Origin: CAZMZW01 sp964571135
GTDB taxonomy: Bacteria > Chloroflexota > Anaerolineae > Anaerolineales > Anaerolineaceae
Direction: 5' to 3'
Length of the DNA: 64,000 bases
Assembly (NCBI GenBank): GCA_964571135.1
Contig: CAZMZW010000003.1
Location: 1-64,000, forward strand
Positions within the stretch are counted from its first letter, which is position 1. Each line of letters begins with the position of its first letter. The position numbers were made by a program, and so were the translations under genes. Positions 34,949-42,017 of this stretch are shown here, one piece after another. The notes below the pieces were generated by a model. The model saw only the letters and a list, made by a program, of their open reading frames with translations, searched no databases and was not told the DNA's origin.

Positions 34949-36418
34949 ATGGCGAAGATCGATTTGAAAGTGAATTCTGAAAGGCAGAAGAATGCCATCC
35001 TAAGGGCGCGGGATAAGAACATTATTATCCCAACTTTTGCCCAGATGAAGAACCCGGCATCTGTTCCGGATAAAGCCAAAGATGAATTGAAATCCATTGG
35101 GCTGTGGGATGTCAATCCACGCAACCTGTTCCGCATTACCTGGAAGAACCAGCCCGTGGAAAAGGGCGGTGTTTTTGGAGATGTCAATTACATTGAATTC
35201 CCCAGTAGCTTCACCGGCACCAAGGCACGCGTCATCGCGCTCATTGGCAAGTGGTTTCCCACCGGTGCGCATAAAGTGGGCGCTTCTTTTGGCTGCCTGG
35301 TGCCGCGCTTGGTGACCGGCCAGTTTGACCCGATCAACCAAAAAGCGGTCTGGCCGTCCACGGGAAATTTCTGCCGCGGCGGCGCCTATAACTCCACACT
35401 TTTAGGCTGCAAGTCCATTGCGATCCTGCCCGAAGGAATGAGCAAGGAACGTTTTGATTGGCTCAAAACCGTTTCAGGGGAGATCATTGCCACCCCGGGC
35501 AGTGAATCCAATGTCAAAGAGATTTACGATAAATGCTGGGAACTGCGCAAGAGCGGTCAGGACCTGATGATCTTCAACCAGTTTGAAGAATTTGGCAATT
35601 ACCTGTGGCATTATGATGTCACCGGGCATGCCATGCAGGAAGTGCTTGAAAAAGAGCTTGGCAAACACGGTTCTTACCGCGGTGTGGCTCTCACCACTGG
35701 TTCCGCCGGCACCATTGGCTGCGGGGATTACCTTAAACAGGTTTTTCCAACCAGCAAGGTGGCTGCCAGTGAAGCCCTGCAGTGCCCGACCCTGATGGAA
35801 AATGGCTTTGGTTCGCACCGCATCGAAGGTATCGGCGATAAACATGTGCCCTGGATCCACAATATGAAAAACACTGACATGTTGGTGGCCATTGACGACA
35901 ATGCCGTGGTCAACCTGTCGCGGCTTTTTAATGAAGAGACCGGACGCCGCTTCCTCGTCAGCCAGGGTGTGCCTGAAACGACCGTGGCACGCCTCGATCT
36001 GCTCGGTTTCTCAGGCATTGCCAACGTGTTGTCCGCCATCAAGATGGCCAAATATTATGAGATGGGCGAGGAGGATATCGTCCTTACCGTGCTCACTGAT
36101 TCCATGCAGCTTTACCAGAGCCGCCTGAAGGAAATGCACACTGAGTTCGGCGCTTACAAAGAGACGGATGCAGCTGCTCATTTTGCGCAGTATCTGCACG
36201 GCGCTGACCTTGATCATGTGCAGGAACTGACCTACACCGACCGCCGCCGTGTGCATAACCTAAAATATTTCACCTGGGTGGAACAGCAGGGCAAGACCTA
36301 TGAAGAGATCAATGAGCAGTGGTATCAGCCCGATTACTGGACTGACCTGCAGGCGCAGATCCCGGAGATGGATGCCCTTATTACCGAATTCAACGCCAAG
36401 GTTGGCTTATCGAAATAA
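34949..36418 (+). CDS. Fold-type II PLP-dependent enzyme, uncharacterised large cysteine-synthase-like family
   Basis: 489 residues, longer than CysK or CysM (about 300). The PLP Lys is predicted at 109 in PTGAHKVGASFG, and TTGSAGTIGCGDYLKQ is the phosphate loop. The extra C-terminal region (about 370-489), rich in Tyr and Trp and containing YTDRRRVHNLKYFTW, is not part of the standard fold. I recognise the superfamily but not the reaction. It starts two bases after the glycosyltransferase stop, behind AGGAGAAATAATC, and is followed after nine bases by the unknown 184-aa gene. Candidate role: amino-acid elimination or synthesis at the end of the purine locus. Confidence 0.75.
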   Translation: MAKIDLKVNSERQKNAILRARDKNIIIPTFAQMKNPASVPDKAKDELKSIGLWDVNPRNLFRITWKNQPVEKGGVFGDVNYIEFPSSFTGTKARVIALIGKWFPTGAHKVGASFGCLVPRLVTGQFDPINQKAVWPSTGNFCRGGAYNSTLLGCKSIAILPEGMSKERFDWLKTVSGEIIATPGSESNVKEIYDKCWELRKSGQDLMIFNQFEEFGNYLWHYDVTGHAMQEVLEKELGKHGSYRGVALTTGSAGTIGCGDYLKQVFPTSKVAASEALQCPTLMENGFGSHRIEGIGDKHVPWIHNMKNTDMLVAIDDNAVVNLSRLFNEETGRRFLVSQGVPETTVARLDLLGFSGIANVLSAIKMAKYYEMGEEDIVLTVLTDSMQLYQSRLKEMHTEFGAYKETDAAAHFAQYLHGADLDHVQELTYTDRRRVHNLKYFTWVEQQGKTYEEINEQWYQPDYWTDLQAQIPEMDALITEFNAKVGLSK

Positions 36419-36427
36419 GAAGACCGC

Positions 36428-36982
36428 ATGACTGAGATTCCTGCCGGTTATCCTGATCCATCCGCACTGATCCTGGTTGGGATTTTACCTGGGCGCAAAG
36501 ACTTGGAGATTGCCCGCCTGTTGGGCTGGTACCGAATACCTCTCCGCTTTGCGCCCAAAATCGTTAATGTGGATGTGGTCGCTTTTTACCAGGCATCTGC
36601 TTTTGGCAGAGACCACTGTTGGTGCATCGAATCCTTTGCCTCGGTGCGCGGGGTGGAGCTCACGACCCGTAAAGAGCTGCTCAAGGATGAACCCAGCCAT
36701 CCCCGCGCCAATGAGGAATACTACAAGCTGGAATTGGGAACACTGCAGATTTTAGGCAGACCCATCCTGGCGGGAAAATGGAAACGCATCACCTTTCTGT
36801 ATACCACCGGTGAACTATTTTACCGCGCTAAAACCATCAATGACCTGGTGGTGAGATCAGAGGAAAGGCAAGTGCTTTGGTGCTCACTGCGTGAGCGCGC
36901 CCTGCAGGGCAGCCTGTACAGCCCTGATGACATACCCGAATTTCCGATCGATCCAGCCATTTTGGCTTTAATGGGGGATTAA
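36428..36982 (+). CDS. Conserved-looking protein of unknown function, last gene of the purine locus
   Basis: 184 residues with no fold that I recognise. Composition is that of a soluble alpha/beta protein, beginning PSALILVGILPGRKDLEIAR and with an aromatic, charged middle (GRDHCWCIESFASVRGVEL). It follows the 489-aa PLP enzyme by nine bases, so the two are probably translated together. A decayed second copy of its middle part lies at 39110-39267, which shows that it has been duplicated and that the intact copy is the one under selection. Function unknown; linkage suggests it serves the PLP enzyme. Confidence 0.7.
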   Translation: MTEIPAGYPDPSALILVGILPGRKDLEIARLLGWYRIPLRFAPKIVNVDVVAFYQASAFGRDHCWCIESFASVRGVELTTRKELLKDEPSHPRANEEYYKLELGTLQILGRPILAGKWKRITFLYTTGELFYRAKTINDLVVRSEERQVLWCSLRERALQGSLYSPDDIPEFPIDPAILALMGD

Positions 36983-37087
36983 TATAACATTGTCTGCCAG
37001 AATGACCTATAATCGAATGCTAAAATCTACATTAGATTGTTAGCTTCCAAATTCTAAATAACATCCACGATCTACTCAAAAGACTGT
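36983..37087. other. AT-rich spacer at the left edge of the scar zone
   Basis: About 100 bases after the purine locus without a gene or a convincing terminator. Base composition turns sharply A/T-rich here. Confidence 0.4.
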
Positions 37088-37358
37088 GTCTTTAGTTCCA
37101 ATATCAGGATCTTTAAAAGTAACAATAAAATAGTATCTGATATTTTTTGGTTGAAATTTTGTGCATGTCTGTATCTACATTATTCCAGATGAGGTTCCAA
37201 ACTGAGGTTGTCACTGTATCCCCAGGATCAAGAAAAGTTTTTACAAATTCCTTTAATTTACCATTAACCGAAACATTGCCTGCATTATTTAGATTCTTAA
37301 TAATGCTTGAATTGCTTTCTGGGCATGTCAAAGATGTTACTTTATTATTTGCAATCAA
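37088..37358 (-). pseudogene. Frameshifted remnant of a beta-rich protein
   Basis: The minus strand encodes up to 80 residues (starting with TTG; VTSLTCPESNSSIIKN, then GNVSVNGKLKEFVKTFLDPG) ending in KKYQILFYCYF. Removing one C after the YQI codons restores a more natural ending, YFIVTFKDPDIGTKDTVF, then stop. The alternating hydrophobic pattern looks like the C-terminal strands of an extracytoplasmic beta-sandwich domain, but no family is recognised. An in-frame stop lies just upstream of the TTG. I read it as a decaying 3' gene fragment. Confidence 0.4.
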
Positions 37359-37524
37359 CAGTTGACATTATAAAGATGAAAAAGATAAATCTTATTCAGA
37401 ATTTGTTTTTTAATTCGTTAATCCTTTTATTTTTTCCTTCTATGACTCAAGTCTTTAAGAAATGTATAGGATAGCTTTGCTAAAATAAAAAGATTATGAT
37501 TGATTGCAGTCAATAAATGAGGAT

Positions 37525-37950
37525 TTAGGGCTTGCAATTAGGCAAACAATTTGAAATTTTATTTATTTGTGTGCCAAAATTCCAGTGAGCGTCATCTGCA
37601 ATTTTCATATAATTGCTAACGGTTGAACTTGATGCTTCTCTCATAAATGCCATAAAACCCTCTATAGCATTATCCATTGAGTCCCCAAAGAATATTTTCG
37701 CTTGATTTAGACAATCTGGTAATTTCAAGTTATCTAAATCCCTTTTAATTGTTTGTAAAGCGCTAACTTGTTGAGAAAGTTGAATCCTCGGGGTTGATCT
37801 GGCAAGATTAAAGGCATCTACCCATTTACTCTCTATTAAACTCAATTTTTCAATTGAATTTTTGGTTTCACTTTGAGGGCAGTAACTATTACAACTAACC
37901 AAAAAAAGCAGGATAATTATTATCAAAATAATATTTTGAATTTTTTTCAT
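37525..37950 (-). CDS. Small lipoprotein, paralogue of the 41239 lipoprotein
   Basis: 141 residues. Signal peptide with lipobox LVSC (Cys20), then a helical domain of about 115 residues. The pattern LQTI, spacing, LPDCL, then D-N-A-I-EGFMAFM is shared with the lipoprotein at 41239 (LQTI, PACL, DYTIKGFSAY), so they are paralogues of one uncharacterised family. It has its own promoter: TATAAT on the minus strand about 25 bases before GATGAGGAAAAAATG. Located outside the membrane; function unknown. Confidence 0.75.
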   Translation of the reverse strand: MKKIQNIILIIIILLFLVSCNSYCPQSETKNSIEKLSLIESKWVDAFNLARSTPRIQLSQQVSALQTIKRDLDNLKLPDCLNQAKIFFGDSMDNAIEGFMAFMREASSSTVSNYMKIADDAHWNFGTQINKISNCLPNCKP

Positions 37951-38039
37951 TTTTTCCTCATCTAATTACATTATATAAGAAATGTATGGGGTGGACTCCT
38001 TGAAACGTGTGAATCATTCACCTGCTAGAATGAGATTTA

Positions 38040-38372
38040 TTAATCATTAGCAGTGATCTGAACGAGGCCTTTTTCATCAACTTCAATGTAGAGGTTCTCT
38101 TTCGATTTATAGAAAATTAGATACAGAATTGCCGGTAATAGTAGTAGGAGAGAAAGTAAGCAAGCAAGCCCTAATGATGGGCCTGTTTCGCGTGTTAGTT
38201 GAGCAGAGGTATTAGATTGGCTGACTACTCGATAACCATCTTTTACATATTTTGAAATTTCCTTTTGAAGAATCTCTCTGCGTTCTTCAATTTTTTTAGT
38301 TGCTCTTTGCTTGGTTGCTGTTTTTGCCTTTTTAATGATCTTTTTACTTTCTTGGATTGGTTTAATTGCCAT
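38040..38372 (-). CDS. Small membrane protein of unknown function
   Basis: 110 residues. A Lys-rich N-terminal helix (about 1-40) leads to GYRVVSQSNTSAQLTRE, one or two membrane spans at about 65-88 (LACLLSLLLLLPAILYLIF), and a short C-terminal strand segment NLYIEVDEKGLVQI. This GYRVVSQ...membrane...VDEKG layout is familiar from small uncharacterised proteins of Chloroflexota and Actinobacteria. A TATACT box and AGGAG precede the ATG; probably monocistronic. Confidence 0.65.
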   Translation of the reverse strand: MAIKPIQESKKIIKKAKTATKQRATKKIEERREILQKEISKYVKDGYRVVSQSNTSAQLTRETGPSLGLACLLSLLLLLPAILYLIFYKSKENLYIEVDEKGLVQITAND

Positions 38373-38442
38373 TTTTATCTCCTATGATTTAAGTATATAA
38401 GAAGAATAGAGTGTAGCCTTGGAATAACATAAAGATGGTCTA

Positions 38443-38682
38443 TTAACCCTTGAGAGGGCTTTTAATAACATTTTTGATTGGCCGTTTGAAAGTCCAGCAG
38501 ATATAAGAATTGGTTCCGCATGTACCTGCAATCTCCCATCCATCCTTACCAAATTTATTCAACCTTTCTTTAATTGATAAAGATATGCTTTTATCATCCC
38601 CCCAATAATAAACACCATTTTTCAAATTAAATCCCTTTTGTTCCCTGACATATTCGATGAATGTATATTCCCATTTTTGCAT
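38443..38682 (-). CDS. DUF4177-like small protein
   Basis: 79 residues from the ATG at 38682 (MQKWEYTFIEYV). An earlier in-frame ATG at 38694 is rejected because the Shine-Dalgarno GGAGG lies within its first codons, six bases before the chosen start. KWEY at the start and LNKFGKDGWEIAG in the middle are typical of DUF4177. Function unknown. A TATATACT box lies just upstream on the minus strand. Confidence 0.7.
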   Translation of the reverse strand: MQKWEYTFIEYVREQKGFNLKNGVYYWGDDKSISLSIKERLNKFGKDGWEIAGTCGTNSYICWTFKRPIKNVIKSPLKG

Positions 38683-38775
38683 AATTGCCTCCATATCTAT
38701 GCTTTCAGTATATATGAAAAGTTGTATGGTTGTTGAATAACGTTTGTCGACGGTATAAAAAACTATCTAATTCCC

Positions 38776-38804
38776 TTGATTTTCATTAATAAGCGTGCAA
38801 TAAT
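38776..38804 (+). promoter_or_regulatory. Extended -10 promoter of the small Cys-rich gene
   Basis: TTGATT (38776-38781), 17 bases, then TGC-AATAAT (-10 at 38799-38804). Downstream, CTCCT at about 38820 can pair with AGGAG of the ribosome site around an A-rich loop, so translation could be modulated by that small hairpin. Confidence 0.5.
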
Positions 38805-38846
38805 ATTTTAAACAAAATATCTCCTAAAAAAAGAGGAGTCAACATA

Positions 38847-39050
38847 ATGTCTATCGATATCGCATCTCAAGTTCCGTTTCGGCCGGCTCAGTGTACTAAT
38901 TGTCAGCACCTGGTTACTTTTCAAGGCGAGGATCCTAAAAACGGACGCTGCAGGGCTTACCAGACACCTTCCGCGTTTCGACCTATCCTGGCAACTTTTC
39001 GCGGCGAAAATAATGGTTACTGTCCCAAGTACGAACAGAAGCATGGATAA
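38847..39050 (+). CDS. Small cysteine-containing protein of unknown function
   Basis: 67 residues with four cysteines spaced as C-x2-C (CTNC, 16-19), one in GRCRAY and one in GYCPKY, suggesting a single metal-binding knuckle. AAGAGGAG precedes the ATG at good spacing and an extended -10 promoter lies upstream. Coding direction is favoured over the overlapping minus-strand frame because of these signals. Function unknown. Confidence 0.65.
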   Translation: MSIDIASQVPFRPAQCTNCQHLVTFQGEDPKNGRCRAYQTPSAFRPILATFRGENNGYCPKYEQKHG

Positions 39051-39109
39051 GGAAGGTCATACTGCTAAAGATTTTCTTTCTATAACTCCTTCAATAACCT
39101 AAGACCATA

Positions 39110-39267
39110 GCAGAATTCATAGGTCTGCTGTAAACCTCAATCCCCTGCGCTTTAGACCCAAAATCGTTAATAAGGAAATTGTCGCCTTTTGACAGGCATC
39201 TGCTTCTAGCTGAGACCACTACTGACGCATCGAATCCTTTAGCTCGGTGTCAGGGTGGAGTTCATCC
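39110..39267 (+). pseudogene. Decayed partial copy of the 184-aa gene at 36428
   Basis: The stretch around 39149-39265 aligns with 36544-36662 in the same orientation; by hand alignment about four in five bases are identical, with shared blocks CCCAAAATCGTTAAT, AGGCATCTGCTT and GCATCGAATCCTTT. In the original frame it reads RFRPKIVN...VAF, stop, QASAS, and so on, with several in-frame stops and one deleted base. Weaker similarity continues back to about 39110. It has no start or end of the gene and cannot make a protein. Confidence 0.85.
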
Positions 39268-39280
39268 TATTGATTTCCAG

Positions 39281-39286
39281 TATAAT
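39281..39286 (+). promoter_or_regulatory. -10 box for the LIC_10190-type gene
   Basis: TATAAT 51 bases before the ATG at 39332, just after the pseudogene. No -35 visible at 17 bases. A leader of about 40 bases carries AGGAAGA. Confidence 0.4.
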
Positions 39287-39331
39287 AAAAACTTCGTTGA
39301 CCTTACTCTTGATTTATAGGAAGATTGAACT

Positions 39332-41056
39332 ATGCTGGCGATCATGGCAGGAATCGTATTCTTTCTATTGCTTTATACAGGCATTGGACTGTTGTTTCCT
39401 TACAAATTGTGGCGTAACGGGCGCTTCTTCGAAGACCTGCTGGGTGACTTTTGGGTGGGGCTGGCACTCTCGATCGCTTTCCTGCAGATCTGGCATTTGT
39501 TCGCGCCGGTGGGTGTGTTTTCATTGGTCCTGCTGGTTTGCGCTAGCCTGGCAGGTTGGGGATTGAATTTTAAACAGGTCTTAAGTTGGCTGCGCACTTT
39601 TTCGCGGAAGCATATCCTTATCACAGTTAGCCTGATTGCTGTTCCTTTGTTTATCCTTTCCAATGAAGCCATTTGGGGGCTTGTCCATTTTGACCACGGC
39701 TTATATCATATGCCGTTGGTTAAATGGATCGAGTCTTACGCCATCGTCCCCGGGCTGGGTAACCTGCATCACCGCTTCGCTTTCAACAATTCCTCGTTTC
39801 TATACGCTGCACAGATCAACGCCGGGGTTTTTAAAGGACTGGCCTATTACATCTCAAACACACTGCTATGTTTTGCTGTGGGTCTGGGCTGCTTCAACGT
39901 CATTTATCATCTCGCTCGTGAAGACCGCCCGCTTTCGGTTGCGGACTTGTACCAGGTCTTGCTGCTCCCGTTCCTGTTATTCTATATATCCACGGCTTAC
40001 TTCACCGGTTATTCGCCGGATATTTTCATCTTTGCCCTCGAAGCTGTACTGGCCGGCGAACTCATTCGGGCTTTCGACCGCAGCATAATCCCAGAGAAGA
40101 ACCTGCTGACGCGGATCTTACTGCTCGCAGCCTTGGCCATCACGGTTAAGCTCAGCGCAGTTGTGTTCGCCGGCGGGATCATGCTGGCTGTTCTAGGGCT
40201 TTTGCTGGCACAGCAAAAGAAACTGAAAGCGAAACTTTTACCCAGGCTATCGGGCTGGGTTGGTTTGATTGCGGCGTTTATCGTACCCTGGCTGGTGCGT
40301 TCAGTGATCTTGAGCGGTTATCTTGTCTATCCCAGCCTGCTAATCTCCTTTAATGTATTGTGGAAGATCCCCCTTAAAAATGTCGCGCCCATTTCCGGGA
40401 TTATCAGGCAGTGGGCCATGTATCGCAGCGTTATCACACCGGATATTTCGTGGCTTGAATGGCTAAAGAGCTGGAGCATCCAGATCCCATTTGAAGTGAA
40501 AGAGGGCATCGTTTACCTGGCGTTGATCCTGCTGGCTGTGCTGATCTTGCGACTGCGGGATCGCTCACAGGCTTTGGAGTGGAAAGGTCCGGCAGCAGTT
40601 TTTGGCATTTCTTTTGCGGCGATGGTGTACTGGTTCTTGCTCGCCCCGGATTTCCGTTTTTTGGGTGCAGCCTTCTGGCTGCTGGTGATCAGCGCGGTGG
40701 TGGTGTTATTCCAATTGATCTTCAGCCTGCACTGGGTGAAATCACCCAGTGTGCTTGTTGGAATTTTCCTGTTCGCTATCATGTTTTGGTTAGCGCCAAG
40801 GTTCAGCAACAATATCAGTCCGGCTACTTTCATCGTCCCCAACCTCGAAACCAGTATCGCCCAAAAAGCAATGATGTCGGAGGTCATTCCCACCCAGGTG
40901 ACCCGCAGCGGGTTGGTTGTAAACATGGCTAACGATTGGAGCAAGGAAGTTTGCTGGGATGAACCTTTGCCCTGCACACGGGTAAACGATTTCGAACCGC
41001 GGCTTGCGCTTATCGATCCGTTGAATATGCAAAAAGGGTTCTTTATCCAGCCTTAA
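39332..41056 (+). CDS. LIC_10190-type polytopic membrane protein (GT-C-like)
   Basis: 574 residues with about 13 membrane spans. The loop after the third span, FDHGLYHMPLVKWIESYAIV, and NLHHRFAFNNSSFLYAAQI are typical of the LIC_10190 family of GT-C-like membrane glycosyltransferases, with acidic and His residues facing outside. The C-terminal 90 residues are a soluble extracytoplasmic tail. Likely transfers a sugar from a lipid carrier; acceptor unknown. Codon use returns to the genome norm after the AT-rich zone. Confidence 0.75.
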   Translation: MLAIMAGIVFFLLLYTGIGLLFPYKLWRNGRFFEDLLGDFWVGLALSIAFLQIWHLFAPVGVFSLVLLVCASLAGWGLNFKQVLSWLRTFSRKHILITVSLIAVPLFILSNEAIWGLVHFDHGLYHMPLVKWIESYAIVPGLGNLHHRFAFNNSSFLYAAQINAGVFKGLAYYISNTLLCFAVGLGCFNVIYHLAREDRPLSVADLYQVLLLPFLLFYISTAYFTGYSPDIFIFALEAVLAGELIRAFDRSIIPEKNLLTRILLLAALAITVKLSAVVFAGGIMLAVLGLLLAQQKKLKAKLLPRLSGWVGLIAAFIVPWLVRSVILSGYLVYPSLLISFNVLWKIPLKNVAPISGIIRQWAMYRSVITPDISWLEWLKSWSIQIPFEVKEGIVYLALILLAVLILRLRDRSQALEWKGPAAVFGISFAAMVYWFLLAPDFRFLGAAFWLLVISAVVVLFQLIFSLHWVKSPSVLVGIFLFAIMFWLAPRFSNNISPATFIVPNLETSIAQKAMMSEVIPTQVTRSGLVVNMANDWSKEVCWDEPLPCTRVNDFEPRLALIDPLNMQKGFFIQP

Positions 41057-41238
41057 AGATTTTTCCCGATAGATAATGTATTTAAATTAGAATATTCCTG
41101 GCAATGATCTTCCCCATAAATTCCTTTTTGCCTACACACTGAAAGTCAAAGGATCCTTATATCCTTCTTATTTCCGCTTAAAATTTATATAAATAGGCGA
41201 AGGAATAAGACTTCTGTGGTAATAATGAAACCAACAAT

Positions 41239-41691
41239 CTAGGAACTCTGCTGGGTTTTTTCCGTCAATATTTTCATCTGGCTGTAAATGAAAGCCAGCA
41301 TGGAATTTGCCCTGGCGAAATAATCGGTTATCATGGCCTCCGTTTCGCCGGAAGAATATGCGCTAAATCCTTTGATTGTGTAATCGGATGCGGAAAGAAG
41401 AGCTTTGTGCAGGTCGCTCAGGCAGGCAGGCGGAAAGACACCTTTGAATTCCGCATCAATAGTCTGTAGATTATTAATATCTGTTGCCACATCCCCGGGT
41501 TTAGCCGAATATGCTTTCTGTACAGCTGTACCCCATCGGGTATAGATGGGCATAATGATGGAAGAATACTTACCCATTTCCTGGAGACCACAACCGGAGA
41601 TGGCGTTGGTGGGTATGGCAGTTGGGGATGGAGTGGGGGTTGCGCAGCCAACCAGGGATAATAGAATAATTAATAATGTGATTTTTTTCAT
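41239..41691 (-). CDS. Small lipoprotein, paralogue of the 37525 lipoprotein
   Basis: 150 residues. Lipobox LVGC (Cys16), a Pro/Thr linker (ATPTPSPTAIPT), then a helical domain sharing LQTI, ACL and DYTIKGFSAY spacing with the lipoprotein at 37525. It has a minus-strand TATAAT at 41710-41715 and GAGGA before the ATG, the same layout as its paralogue. Function unknown; surface-exposed. Confidence 0.75.
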   Translation of the reverse strand: MKKITLLIILLSLVGCATPTPSPTAIPTNAISGCGLQEMGKYSSIIMPIYTRWGTAVQKAYSAKPGDVATDINNLQTIDAEFKGVFPPACLSDLHKALLSASDYTIKGFSAYSSGETEAMITDYFARANSMLAFIYSQMKILTEKTQQSS

Positions 41692-42017
41692 TTTTCCTCA
41701 GGAACGCAATTATACAAGAAAAGGATGAGGAGATGATTAAGAGATTTCAGTTAATCCAATTTCGCAAAATTCCCTATCCGTCCAGCCAGAATTGCCGGTT
41801 GAGCGAAAAAGCCCGGTTGGTTATAAAGTAGGCGTTATTATGATACACAACAAAAATGTGGCTTGTATGGAATTATTGATAATATAAAAAGTTCATTTTT
41901 ATCGATTTCCTCATCCCAGAAGTATCTCAAGAAGAACCGTATTTTTCAGTATAATCATTCAGACTAATAAAATAAGAGAGATAGATCAATCGACATATTT
42001 ACCTGTTGGAGATTGAG
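41692..42017. other. Divergent intergenic region between the lipoprotein and hydantoinase genes
   Basis: About 325 bases. It contains the lipoprotein promoter at the left edge and, for the hydantoinase, TATAAT at 41950-41955 with a leader of about 55 bases. I see no copy of the TTGT-N3-ACAA palindrome here, no RNA gene and no ORF that I would support. Confidence 0.5.

Noticed and set aside
37376..37474. Plus-strand 32-codon frame beginning MKKINLIQNLFF
   Set aside because: It looks like a start of a signal peptide but stops early, lacks a ribosome site and sits in decayed DNA.
38808..39044. Minus-strand 78-codon frame opposite the small Cys gene
   Set aside because: The plus-strand frame has an extended -10 promoter, AAGAGGAG ribosome site and cysteine pairs; the minus frame has none of these.
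39110..39267. In-frame TGA codons read as selenocysteine, given that selB is nearby
   Set aside because: The stretch also has a one-base deletion, more than one stop, and no gene start or end; it is a decayed copy of the gene at 36428.
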